NCBI GenBank assembly: GCA_963745205.1
Contig: CAVUWX010000003.1
Coordinates: 124,001-188,000, forward strand
Reading direction: 5' to 3'
Length of the DNA stretch: 64,000 nt
Source: Hyphomicrobium_A sp963745205
GTDB taxonomy: Bacteria > Pseudomonadota > Alphaproteobacteria > Rhizobiales > Hyphomicrobiaceae
Positions 8,495 through 17,042 of this stretch are shown here, one piece after another (position 1 is the first letter of the stretch; every line of letters starts with the position of its first letter). The position numbers and the translations under genes are program-made. A model generated the notes under the pieces. The model made no database searches and was not told the DNA's origin. It saw only the letters and a program-made list of their open reading frames with translations.

Positions 8495-9715
8495 TTGAGC
8501 GAGTTGCAGAGACCGGGCGCCGACTGGGAGCTCCAGTTCATGGTCGCGGGCTGCGCCGAGAAGGGCATCCCCATCGAGATCGTGGGCTCGGGGTCAAAGC
8601 GCGCCGTCGGTCGCCCCATCGACGGCGCCATGACCGTCACCACTGCGTCGTTGCGCGGCGTCACACTGTATGAGCCGAGCGAGCTCGTCATGTCGGCGCG
8701 CGCCGGCACGCCGCTTAGCGTCATCGAGGCCGAGCTTGCGGCGCGCGGGCAGATGCTCGCCTTCGAGCCGATCGACATCGGCCCCGCCGTCGGCGCCGCG
8801 CACGGCACGCAGACGATCGGCGCCGTGTTTGCCACCAACCTGTCGGGGGCGCGGCGCATCCACAGCGGGGCCGCGCGCGATCACCTCCTGGGCGTGAAGG
8901 GCGTCAACGGGCGCGCGGAGCTGTTCCAGTCCGGCGGCCGCGTCATGAAGAACGTGACCGGCTACGACGTCGCGCGCGGCCTGTCGGGAAGCTGGGGCAC
9001 GCTCGCGGTGCTGACGGAGGTGACGTTCAAGGTCGTGCCTTGGCCGGAGACCGCCGTCACCGTCGTCTATCTCAACCTGCCCGACAACCTCGCGGTGGAA
9101 CTCCTGTGCGCGGCCATGGCGCAGCCCGTGGAGGTTTCGGGGGCGGTGCACTTGCAGGCCCCGCTCGCCGCGCGGCTGAGCCATCCCGGCCTCAAGACGA
9201 TGGGCAAATCGGTGACGGCGCTGCGGCTGGAGAACTTCTCCGGCGCCGTGACGGCGCGCAAGCAGAAGCTGAAAGAAGCGCTGAAAGTCTACGGCAAAGC
9301 GCTGGAGCTCGATCACCGTGAGACGCTGGAGCTCTGGAGCGAGCTGCGCCGCCTCTCTGTGCTGCCGCACCGGCAAACCCTGCTGTGGCGTATCTCGACC
9401 AAGCCGACGACGGCGCCAAAGCTCGTCGCCGCGATCAAACGCTACATGCCGGCGGAAGCCTTCTACGACTGGGCCGGCGGCCTCGTCTGGCTCGAGGTGC
9501 CGGCCACCGCCGACGCGGGCACCGCCGAGATCCGCCGCGCCACCGCCATTCACGGCGGCCATGCTACCTTGATCCGCGCCGAGCGCAGTGTGCGCGCTAG
9601 CGTCGAGGTGTTCCAGCCCTTGAGCCCGCCGGTCGAGCGCCTGACGCGCGGCCTGAAGGCTGCCTTCGACCCTGCCGGCATTCTCAATCCCGGCCGCATG
9701 TACGCGAATTTGTGA
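8495..9715 (+). CDS. glcE: Glycolate oxidase, FAD-binding subunit GlcE
   Basis: GlcE is the second, smaller FAD-fold subunit of glycolate oxidase. The product is 406 residues. The FAD-binding half contains IVGSGSKRAVGRP near the N-terminus, the PSELVMSARAGTPLSVIEAEL segment, and GGRVMKNVTGYDVARGLSGSWG, which is highly typical of GlcE. The C-terminus (FDPAGILNPGRMY) closes the oxidase fold. The start is TTG 8495, with AAGGAGAAA about eight bases upstream; no better ATG exists. The gap to glcD is 16 bases. Confidence 0.93.
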   Translation: MSELQRPGADWELQFMVAGCAEKGIPIEIVGSGSKRAVGRPIDGAMTVTTASLRGVTLYEPSELVMSARAGTPLSVIEAELAARGQMLAFEPIDIGPAVGAAHGTQTIGAVFATNLSGARRIHSGAARDHLLGVKGVNGRAELFQSGGRVMKNVTGYDVARGLSGSWGTLAVLTEVTFKVVPWPETAVTVVYLNLPDNLAVELLCAAMAQPVEVSGAVHLQAPLAARLSHPGLKTMGKSVTALRLENFSGAVTARKQKLKEALKVYGKALELDHRETLELWSELRRLSVLPHRQTLLWRISTKPTTAPKLVAAIKRYMPAEAFYDWAGGLVWLEVPATADAGTAEIRRATAIHGGHATLIRAERSVRASVEVFQPLSPPVERLTRGLKAAFDPAGILNPGRMYANL

Positions 9716-9722
9716 GGACTTG

Positions 9723-11087
9723 ATGCAGACGAACTTCAGGCCCGAGCAGCTCGAGAACGCGCGTATCGCGGAGGCCGACGCCATCCTGCGCCGCTGCGTC
9801 CACTGCGGCCTGTGCATTGCGACCTGCCCGACCTATGTGCTGCTCGGGGACGAGCGCGACAGCCCGCGCGGCCGCATCTACCTCATCAAGGAGATGCTCG
9901 AGGACCAGCGCCCCGCGAGCGCGGAGGTGCAGACCCACGTCGACCGCTGCCTCTCCTGCCTCTCCTGCATGAGCACGTGCCCGAGCGGCGTCGACTATAT
10001 GCACCTCGTCGATCTCGCCCGCGGCTATATCGAAGCGACGGGTAAGCGCAGCTTCAAGGAGCGCCTCACCCGCGCTCTACTCGCGCACGTGCTGCCGCGG
10101 CCCGAGCGCTTCCGCCTCGCCATCAGGCTCGCTCCGCTGGCGCGGCCTTGGGTCGGCCTCCTGCGGCGTCTCGGCTTCAAGGAGCTCGCCGCCATGGTCG
10201 AGCTGGCCCCGGCCGTGCTGCCGCCGTCCTCCCACTTCGAGGGCCCGGGCACCGCCGCCACCGGGGCCGAGCGCCGCGCGCGCGTGATCCTGCTCGCTGG
10301 CTGCGCGCAGCAGGTGCTGCGCCCCAGCATCAACGACGCCACCATCCGGCTGCTTGCCCGCCGCGGCGTCGACGTCGTGGTTTCGGCGGGCGCCGGCTGC
10401 TGTGGCGCGCTCACCTACCATCTCGGCGACGAAGCCTCGGCCATCGGCTACGCTAAGCGCAACGTCGATGCCTGGTCAAAAGAACTCGCCAAGGGGCCGG
10501 TCGACGCCATCATCGTGAATGCCTCTGGCTGCGGGACCATGGTCAAGGACTACGGCCACCTGTTGAAGCACGACCCCGACTATGCAGCTCGCGCCGCTCG
10601 CATCTCTGGGCTCGCTCGCGACGTTTGCGAGTTCGTCGCCGCCTACGACCTCGGCGCACCCAAGCGGTGGTCGTCGCTGCGCGTCGCCTATCATCCGTCC
10701 TGCTCGCTGCAGCATGGCCAGGGCATCAAGGACGAGCCGCTCGAGCTTCTGAGCAAGGCGGGCTTCGGAGTGGTCGAAGTCCCCGAGGGCCACATCTGCT
10801 GCGGATCGGCCGGAACCTACAATATCCTGCAGCCGGAGCTTGCCGGCCAATTGCGCGACCGCAAAGTGCGCAACATTAAGCGCGTGAAGCCCGACGTCGT
10901 CGCCACCGGCAACATCGGCTGCATCACCCAGCTCGCGGGTTCGCTCGACGTTCCGGTGGTGCACACGGCCGAGCTGCTGGATTGGGCCTACGGCGGCCCG
11001 GTGCCGCGCGGCCTCGAGCACCTCGTGCGCTTCGTGTCGAACGTGCCGGAGCCCAAGCGCTACGTCGAGGACTTCATCGACGCGTAG
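9723..11087 (+). CDS. glcF: Glycolate oxidase, iron-sulfur subunit GlcF
   Basis: GlcF passes electrons from the FAD subunits of glycolate oxidase to the membrane quinone pool. The 454-residue product carries two N-terminal [4Fe-4S] motifs, CVHCGLCIATCPTY and CLSCLSCMSTCPSG, and two CCG-type cysteine regions (SAGAGCCGALTYHLG and EGHICCGSAGTYN). Start ATG 9723 has GAGG five bases upstream; a TTG one codon earlier is too close to it. The start follows the glcE stop by seven bases, so the three genes form one transcription unit. Confidence 0.94.
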   Translation: MQTNFRPEQLENARIAEADAILRRCVHCGLCIATCPTYVLLGDERDSPRGRIYLIKEMLEDQRPASAEVQTHVDRCLSCLSCMSTCPSGVDYMHLVDLARGYIEATGKRSFKERLTRALLAHVLPRPERFRLAIRLAPLARPWVGLLRRLGFKELAAMVELAPAVLPPSSHFEGPGTAATGAERRARVILLAGCAQQVLRPSINDATIRLLARRGVDVVVSAGAGCCGALTYHLGDEASAIGYAKRNVDAWSKELAKGPVDAIIVNASGCGTMVKDYGHLLKHDPDYAARAARISGLARDVCEFVAAYDLGAPKRWSSLRVAYHPSCSLQHGQGIKDEPLELLSKAGFGVVEVPEGHICCGSAGTYNILQPELAGQLRDRKVRNIKRVKPDVVATGNIGCITQLAGSLDVPVVHTAELLDWAYGGPVPRGLEHLVRFVSNVPEPKRYVEDFIDA

Positions 11088-11228
11088 CGGCGGACGATGT
11101 CTAACATGAGAAATATTCGATATAATTCAGTGGTTTCTGGTTCATCAACGGCAGGCACCCGGAGTCGTCACGCCCATGGGCCTCGACTATTTCGATATTC
11201 GGCAAATAGGCCAACGCGCATGCGCTGC

Positions 11229-11630
11229 TCATCTCTTCAGCTCGCGCGCGGCTTCGAGACCGAAGATGAAGGCCGCGCCGATCACCTCCACCGCGCCCAA
11301 ATAGTTGACGGCCTGCCTGACCTCCTCGTCGACCGCGGCGACGGTTGCGGCGGTCGATCCGTTGGTCCGCGCGCGCCGCTCGGCCCGCTCGATCAACCCG
11401 GGGAGAGAGAGGCAGATGATGCCGATCGCAAGACAGGCTGCCGAGATGATCGCGACCGCCGTCACGGTGCCGACTCTGGGCTCGACGAGCCAGTAGGCGA
11501 CGATCAGCGCGGATACGAGCGAGCAGAGCAAGAATGCGCCGGCCGCCGCCGCCCAAACGGCCCGCCGCGAGACGCTCTCGATGGCGGTCGAGGTGGCGCG
11601 ACTGGCCGCGAGAACGGCATCGCCGAGCAT
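11229..11630 (-). CDS. Small membrane protein, function unknown
   Basis: The product is 133 residues with two strong transmembrane helices (about residues 24-48 and 57-80), a basic loop ERAERRARTNG, and a more weakly hydrophobic C-terminal segment (NYLGAVEVIGAAFIFGLE). It is followed by two short proteins with membrane-anchor tails on the same strand (start-to-stop gap 23 bases to the next one upstream). I do not recognise a named family; holin-like small membrane proteins are a loose resemblance only. The cluster suggests a stress or envelope role. Confidence 0.6.
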   Translation of the reverse strand: MLGDAVLAASRATSTAIESVSRRAVWAAAAGAFLLCSLVSALIVAYWLVEPRVGTVTAVAIISAACLAIGIICLSLPGLIERAERRARTNGSTAATVAAVDEEVRQAVNYLGAVEVIGAAFIFGLEAARELKR

Positions 11631-11653
11631 GGGCCCTCCTTATGTCCCGACGT

Positions 11654-11872
11654 TCAGCGCCGGGCCAACAATGCAAGCACGAAGCCGATGCCGGCCGCGA
11701 TGCCGGCCGCCTGTAGAGGATTGCGCCGGATGGAGGCGATGAGCTCGTCGTACTGATCCCGCGCCGGCGTCGGCGTCTGATCGGCGGAGGAGATTTTGTC
11801 CTGCGCAGCGTTGGCGAGGCTGTCGATTCTGGCGTTGGTACCCTTGCCGGTGGAGCGATAGGTTTGGTTCAT
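11654..11872 (-). CDS. Short DUF883-like membrane-anchored protein (ElaB/YqjD type)
   Basis: The product is 72 residues: a polar N-terminal half followed by SIRRNPLQAAGIAAGIGF and a hydrophobic C-terminal anchor ending ALLARR. In ElaB/YqjD/DUF883 proteins this tail holds the protein in the inner membrane, and E. coli YqjD and ElaB bind stationary-phase ribosomes. The usual N-terminal helical region is short here. AAGGAACACCCGCC precedes ATG 11872. A close paralogue sits immediately upstream. Confidence 0.7.
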   Translation of the reverse strand: MNQTYRSTGKGTNARIDSLANAAQDKISSADQTPTPARDQYDELIASIRRNPLQAAGIAAGIGFVLALLARR

Positions 11873-11908
11873 GGCGGGTGTTCCTTGAGCTGAGCTTCAG
11901 CGCGGGTA

Positions 11909-12199
11909 TCAGCGCGAAAGGATGAGGCCGACGAGGAAGCCGACGCCGGCGGCGATGACGGCGGCCTGGCTCGGGTTGCGGCGGATGGCGGCCTCGACGT
12001 CGCCAAGCGTCTCCATTGCCTTGTCCTGGACGTCCTCGACGGTCGTGCCTAACTGCTCGGCGGCGAGACGTTTGACGCTCTCGGCAAGGCCGGCGATGTC
12101 GGCGCGCAGCGCAGCAATGTTGTCGCCAACATCGTTCGCAGCCGACTTCGTCGGCCCGCCCTGGTCGGACCCACGGTCCGTGGTCGATGCAAACGGCAT
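11909..12199 (-). CDS. DUF883-family membrane-anchored protein (ElaB/YqjD type)
   Basis: The product is 96 residues with a helical segment (DNIAALRADIAGLAESVKRL...) followed by the family hallmark AIRRNPSQAAVIAAGVGF and a C-terminal membrane anchor ending GLILSR. Known members tether to the inner membrane and bind ribosomes in stationary phase or stress. Start ATG 12199 has GGAGAG upstream; the longer reading frame adds 30 residues that do not fit. It is divergent from a related plus-strand gene at 12449, and an A-rich 13-base motif is repeated twice (12229-12241, 12248-12260) between them. Confidence 0.8.
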   Translation of the reverse strand: MPFASTTDRGSDQGGPTKSAANDVGDNIAALRADIAGLAESVKRLAAEQLGTTVEDVQDKAMETLGDVEAAIRRNPSQAAVIAAGVGFLVGLILSR

Positions 12200-12448
12200 G
12201 GGAACTCTCCTTTGGCCTCGATGAGGCTGGAAAAATAACAGAGATGCGGGAAAATAACAGGCCGCTGAAGTCGCTTGCCTCTTGAACATTCCTCGTCCTC
12301 AGTATTGTTAACGAGGGTGCCTCCAAGAACCCGGCTGAAGCGTGTCCGCGAGCGCAGCGCAGCGGAACTCGACGCGGGACATCGGTATTATCCGGCGGCA
12401 TCGCAGCGTCTCGGAGGGTACCGGCGCGCAACAAGAGGAGAGAGCCGA

Positions 12449-12952
12449 ATGGTCACCTCGGTGCAGAGCGGGCGCAAGGATGCCGGCGCCAATCCTCCTT
12501 CGGATTCACCCGACGACCAGTCCTTGGCCGAGCTGCGCAAAAGCATTGCCGCGATCGCCCACGATCTGGCGAAGGTCGCAGAGGTGCGCAGCCGTGCCGC
12601 CAAGAAGCAGGCGCAGGCCGGAGCTGAGGCGCTCAGCGATAACATTCGCCGTCAGCCGGCGCTGGCGATGGCCGTGGCGACCGCGGCCGGCGCCCTGCTC
12701 GCGATCGTTGCCGTGCCGAGTTCGCGCCGCCGCGCTCCGGCCTCCCGCTGGGTCACCCGCGCGGATCTTTATGATTTTGCCGACAGCATTCACCGTTCTG
12801 CCGCGCGCGCGGCGAATTCCGTACCTCTCGCATCCTCGCTCGAACGCGTGGTCGATGCCGTCTCCAAGGTTGAACCGAACGCGTCGCTGACGTCAGCGAT
12901 CGAGAAGGCCGGCACTTGGATTCAGAAGCTGCGCAGCGCTGCCAAGGTCTGA
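12449..12952 (+). CDS. Membrane-anchored DUF883-like protein with extra C-terminal domain
   Basis: The 167-residue product has a helical N-terminus (DDQSLAELRKSIAAIAHDLA), then NIRRQPALAMAVATAAGALL, the same IRR-x-P plus anchor arrangement as the two minus-strand neighbours. A further 65 residues of amphipathic helix follow (WVTRADLYDFADSIHRSAARA...). Start ATG 12449 is preceded by AGAGGAGAG; the open frame upstream has no sensible protein. The shared motif suggests paralogy with the divergent genes. Function unknown. Confidence 0.68.
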   Translation: MVTSVQSGRKDAGANPPSDSPDDQSLAELRKSIAAIAHDLAKVAEVRSRAAKKQAQAGAEALSDNIRRQPALAMAVATAAGALLAIVAVPSSRRRAPASRWVTRADLYDFADSIHRSAARAANSVPLASSLERVVDAVSKVEPNASLTSAIEKAGTWIQKLRSAAKV

Positions 12953-13125
12953 CGGCCTTCGCGCTCATGTCCCGTTAAGATTTTGCGCGGGCGCCCTCAG
13001 CGGCGCCGGCGTTTGCTTGCCACCCAGCCGCCAAGCGCTTAGACAGCCGACTTGGTGCACGCGTCATCAAGAATTGTGGCGTAGAACACCCGATCCGGCA
13101 CTCCGGCGGACCCGAATTTAGACCG

Positions 13126-13743
13126 ATGGCCAAGGCTTCCATTCACCTGCACAAGGGCGACCTGCCCGCCGGTCTCGATTTCGGCAAAAGCGTCGCGGTC
13201 GATACCGAAACGCTGGGGCTCAACGTCAACCGCGACCGGCTCTGCCTGATCCAGCTTTCCGGCGGCGACGGCAACGCGCACCTCGTGCAGTTCGACGGGA
13301 CCTACGAGGCACCCCGGCTCAAGGCGCTGCTCACCGATCCCAACGTGCTCAAGATCTTTCACTTCGCACGCTTCGACATCGCGGTGCTGCAGAAGTACCT
13401 CGGCGTCGAGACCGCGCCGCTCTACTGCACCAAGATCGTCTCCAAGCTCGTGCGCACCTACACCGACCGGCATGGCCTCAAAGATCTCGCCGGCGAGCTC
13501 CTGGGGATCGAGATCTCCAAGCAGCAGCAGAGCTCCGACTGGGGTGCCAGGGAGCTATCGCAGCAGCAGCTCGCCTACGCGGCCTCCGACGTCCTGCACC
13601 TGCACGCGCTGAAGGAGAAGCTCGACGCCATGCTCGAGCGCGACAACCGGCGCGAGTTCGCGGAAGCCGCGTTCCGCTTCCTGCCGGTGCGCGCGCGGCT
13701 CGACCTCGCCGGCTTCGGCGAGGATGACATCTTCTCCCATTAA
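13126..13743 (+). CDS. rnd: Ribonuclease D-type 3'-5' exonuclease, short form
   Basis: This is a DEDD-family 3'-5' exonuclease for RNA processing, cytosolic. The 205-residue product covers only the catalytic domain: motif I AVDTETLGL (DxE), motif II HFARFDIAVL and motif III YAASDVLHLHAL, with the DEDDy tyrosine in LAYAASD. It lacks the C-terminal HRDC domains of E. coli RNase D, as is usual for the short alphaproteobacterial form. It precedes the LPS export genes on the same strand, which is a common order in Hyphomicrobiales. Confidence 0.9.
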   Translation: MAKASIHLHKGDLPAGLDFGKSVAVDTETLGLNVNRDRLCLIQLSGGDGNAHLVQFDGTYEAPRLKALLTDPNVLKIFHFARFDIAVLQKYLGVETAPLYCTKIVSKLVRTYTDRHGLKDLAGELLGIEISKQQQSSDWGARELSQQQLAYAASDVLHLHALKEKLDAMLERDNRREFAEAAFRFLPVRARLDLAGFGEDDIFSH

Positions 13744-13882
13744 CCTAGTCAAGCTAGTCGCCCACTCGGCTTGAATGATTCGGGAGCCGCGGGTCGCTCT
13801 GCCGGCGGCAGTCCCAATAACACCCCAATTGGCGGCGATTCTTGCGGTCTCCGGCCCTGAGCCGGTATCCTCAACAGAGCGC

Positions 13883-15896
13883 ATGGCAACGACAACCAAT
13901 CTCGAGCCGGATCGCGGATGGGAGCTGCTCCCTGCCTTCGACAGCTCCGCGGCGAGCGAGCGGCCTAAGAACTTCGCGCGCGCGCGTCGGCATTCGCGCG
14001 TCGTCAAGTTTCTGCGCCGCGTGCTACCCCTTTGCGCAGCGGGCGTGGTCGTCCTCTACGTCGCGAGCGTGTTGCAAACGATCGGCTGGGTGAAGGGCAT
14101 CCCGAAGCTCCAGATCCCCCAAATCATCCCCGAGAACCTCACCATGGATAACCCTCACTACGAGGGGTTCAACCGTGACGGCGGCAAATACTTCGTGACC
14201 GCGAAGACGGCCGTGCAGGGGCTTTCCGACACCGACCACGTCAAGCTCAACGAGATCAATGGCGACCTCTTCGACGTCAACAAGGTGAAGACCAACCTCA
14301 AGGCCGTGCACGGCCTTTACAATTCCACGACGGCCGAGCTCGAGATGTTCGACGGCATCGACATCGTGTCGGAGAACGGCATGCGCGCCAAGCTTTCGCG
14401 CGCAACCGTCTTCACCAAGACGAACCTCATCGTATCGAAGGAACCAGTCGAGGTGTCGGTGCCGACCGGTACTATCCGCTCCAAGGAGATGACGCTGCAC
14501 AACAAGACGCACGAGGCGACGTTCCTGAACGAGGTCGTCACCCACCTCGTGCCGCAGCAGAAGACGCCGACGCCGGCACCGACACCCGCCGGTGCCAAGC
14601 CCGCCGCGCCGGCAAGCGCAACGCCCATGCTCAGCGCCGGCAACGGGCCGATCGACGTGACGTCCAACCGCCTCGACATCGACGACGTGAAGAAGACCGC
14701 AGATCTTTACCGGCGACGTGCGAGCGGTGCAGGCGGATTCGACGCTCGAGACGGCCGCACTCGAGGTCGATTACGAGAGCCAGCAGCCGCAAGGCGCCGG
14801 CGCGACGCCGCCTGCGCCCGCGCTCAGCGATCCCACGACGGCGAGCAAGATCCGCCGCATCAGATCGGCGACCCCGGTCGTGATGACGCGCGCGCCGAGC
14901 GATGTGGTCAACGCCAAGAGCCTCGATTTCGACGCGCCGACCGAGGTCGCGGTGCTCACCGGCAACGTGGTCATGACGTCGGGAACCGACCGGCGCGTCA
15001 CCGGCGCCGTCGCTACCGTCGACCAGAAAGCGGATACCGTCCTGCTGACCGGCAACGTCGTCGCCATACAAGGGCGCAACACCCTCAAGGGCGAGCGGCT
15101 GTACGTCGAGCGCGCTACGGGGCGGACGCAGCTCACCTCCCCCGCCGCGCCGGGCGAAAGCGACGCGGGCCGCATCACCGCCCGCTTCTACCGGACCGAC
15201 GCCCAAATTGCGCAAGCGGTGAAGAAGCAGAAGGACGCGGTCGAGCAAGCCACCACGGCGGTCGGCGTGTTCAAGACCGACCCTACCGCGCCGATCGACG
15301 TGGAGGCCGACCGGCTCGACGTCGACGACCACGCCAAGATCGCGATCTTCCGCGGCGACGTACACGCGGTGCAGGCCGGCTTCCTCGTGCGCACCTCCGA
15401 GATGCGCTCGCACTACACCGGCAACGCCGGGCTCGCCCAGCAGCTCAACGCAACCGAGCCGCACCCGGCCGCGCAGCTCACCCGCATCGAGGCGCGCGGC
15501 AAGGTCATCGTCACCTCGCAGAACGGCCAGGACGCGACCGGCGACTGGGCCGATTTCGACGTGAAGGAGAACAAGGTCACGCTCGGCGGCGACGTGGTGC
15601 TGACGCAGGAGAAGAACGTCGTGCGCGGCACCCGCCTCGTCATCGACATGGTGACGGGCGAAAGCGTCATCCACAACGATCCCGCCGCCGCCTGGTCGGC
15701 AAAGGCGGCACCCGAGAACGACGCTTCGGGGAAGGGATTTGTCGTGCAGGGGCCGGTGATTGGCGGTCGCCCCAGCGCAATTTTTTACCCTCGCAATAAA
15801 AAGGCCCCAGAAAAGAACAAAGAGGTGCCGTCGGCGGATTCCCCGGCGCCCCCGGGCGACGACGGCGGCTGGCAGGCGACGAGCCCTACGCCCTGA
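13883..15896 (+). CDS. lptC-lptA: Fused LptC-LptA lipopolysaccharide export protein, with one frameshift
   Basis: The first part (13883 to about 14570) is LptC-like: a cytosolic N-terminus, one transmembrane helix (LPLCAAGVVVLYVASVL), then a periplasmic domain with NPHYEGFNRDGGKYFVTA. A Pro/Ala-rich linker leads without a stop into an OstA/LptA-type domain beginning PIDVTSNRLDIDDVKKTA. The frame then slips at about 14701; dropping one base gives AIFTGDVRAVQADSTLE, and the protein continues to 15896. A second OstA unit (PIDVEADRLDVDDHAKIAIF) lies further on. LptC and LptA form the periplasmic bridge carrying LPS from LptB2FG to the outer membrane. Because this pathway is normally essential, the frameshift is probably a sequence error. 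Start ATG 13883 chosen; ATG 13775 is possible. Confidence 0.78.
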
Positions 15897-15998
15897 GGCC
15901 CCCCTGGGGCTATGTCGCAGATTGACAGAGCCCCTGAAGGGGGCACCATGGCCGCTTGAAGCCCTTGGCCGCGGGCTCAACCTTCGAGGTTCTCAACC

Positions 15999-16997
15999 GT
16001 GCTTAAAATCCTTTCATTCGGATCGAAGCGCACCCGCGGAGAGCCGTATCCGGAGCAGGCATATCCGGATCAGCCGTATGCCGATCAGACCTACCCCGAT
16101 CAGGCCTACCCGGAGCAGCACTACCTCGAGCAGCAGCCCTATCCGGGTCAGCCCTACCCCGACCCGCGCGGCGAGCCCTACCCTCCGCAACAGTGGCACA
16201 ACGGGCAACCCCATTCCGACACGGCCCTCGAGCCCGCGGGCGACACCTTCGAAGAGCCGCTCGATGCCGAAGGCTGGCTCGCCGTCCATCACGTCAAGAA
16301 GAGCTACAAGAAGCGCATGGTCGTGCGTGGCGTGAGCCTTGCGGTCGCGCGCGGGGAATCTGTCGGCCTGCTTGGTCCCAACGGCGCCGGCAAGACGACT
16401 GTGTTCTACATGATCACGGGCCTGGTGCCCCCGGACGAGGGCACGATCTCCATCGACGGCGCCGACGTGACGCGGCTGCCCATGTACCGCCGCGCACGGC
16501 TAGGCATCGGCTATCTGCCGCAGGAAGCCTCCATCTTCCGCGGGCTCACGGTGGAGCAGAATATCATGGCGGTGCTGGAGGTCGTCGAATCCTCGGCCAA
16601 ACAGCGCCGCGCCAAGCTCGATAGCCTGCTCGAGGAGTTCGGCATCACGCACCTGCGCAAGTCGCCCTCGATCGCGCTATCGGGCGGCGAGCGCCGCCGC
16701 TGCGAGATCGCGCGCGCGCTCGCCACGGGCCCCTCGTTCATGCTGCTCGACGAGCCGTTCGCCGGCATCGACCCCATCGCCGTCGGCGACATTCAGGAGT
16801 TGGTGCGCCACTTGACCGAGCGAGGCATCGGCGTCCTGATCACCGATCATAACGTGCGCGAGACCCTGAGCCTCATCGACCGTGCCTACATCATTTACGA
16901 TGGTCAGGTTCTGACACAGGGTAAGCCTGAGGAAATCATAGCCAATGACGACGTGCGGCGAGTGTACCTCGGTGACATGTTCGTTAACGCGCGCTGA
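15999..16997 (+). CDS. lptB: LPS export ABC transporter ATPase LptB with repetitive N-terminal extension
   Basis: LptB is the cytosolic ATPase driving extraction of LPS from the inner membrane. The ABC domain starts near residue 93 and has Walker A GPNGAGKTT (126-134), Q-loop GYLPQEASIFRGLTV, signature LSGGERRR, Walker B MLLDEPFAGID and the switch His in ITDHNVRETL, all typical of LptB. The odd part is residues 1-92: a Tyr/Pro/Gln/Glu/Asp-rich extension absent from ordinary LptB (about 240 residues). The start is GTG 15999 with GAGG ten bases upstream. The gene follows lptC-lptA and precedes rpoN, a conserved order. Confidence 0.93.
   Translation: MLKILSFGSKRTRGEPYPEQAYPDQPYADQTYPDQAYPEQHYLEQQPYPGQPYPDPRGEPYPPQQWHNGQPHSDTALEPAGDTFEEPLDAEGWLAVHHVKKSYKKRMVVRGVSLAVARGESVGLLGPNGAGKTTVFYMITGLVPPDEGTISIDGADVTRLPMYRRARLGIGYLPQEASIFRGLTVEQNIMAVLEVVESSAKQRRAKLDSLLEEFGITHLRKSPSIALSGGERRRCEIARALATGPSFMLLDEPFAGIDPIAVGDIQELVRHLTERGIGVLITDHNVRETLSLIDRAYIIYDGQVLTQGKPEEIIANDDVRRVYLGDMFVNAR
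16041..16182 (+). repeat. Tandem YPxQ-type repeat coding the LptB N-terminus
   Basis: About seven degenerate 15-base units encode five-residue repeats of the form YP[DE]Q[APTH] (YPEQA, YPDQP, YADQT, YPDQA, YPEQH, YLEQQ), then PYPGQ and PYPDP. The DNA units resemble each other (tat/tac-ccg/ccc-gat/gag-cag), showing slippage-type expansion. The encoded segment is disordered and acidic. Confidence 0.8.
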
Positions 16998-17042
16998 CAT
17001 AGACCGGCTGCAACCGTCAGCAGGATGCTAGGGTTAGGGCGC

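Noticed and set aside
12364..12389. General-stress EcfG promoter upstream of the 12449 gene
   Set aside because: GGAAC is present, but the -10 part reads TATT rather than CGTT at the required spacing; not reliable.
12989..13006. Terminator after the 12449 gene (GGCGCC pair around CTCAGC)
   Set aside because: Six-base palindromic stem in GC-rich DNA without a T-tract; such structures are expected by chance here.
14718..15896. Independent lptA gene starting at 14718
   Set aside because: Its apparent start lies inside an OstA strand (MRAVQADSTLE) whose beginning is in the other frame; one extra base at 14701 explains both, so it is part of the lptC-lptA reading frame.
15897..15998. Terminator between lptC-lptA and lptB (GCCCC/GGGGGC hairpins)
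   Set aside because: No T-tract, and the genes belong to one conserved operon; could be a weak mRNA structure only.
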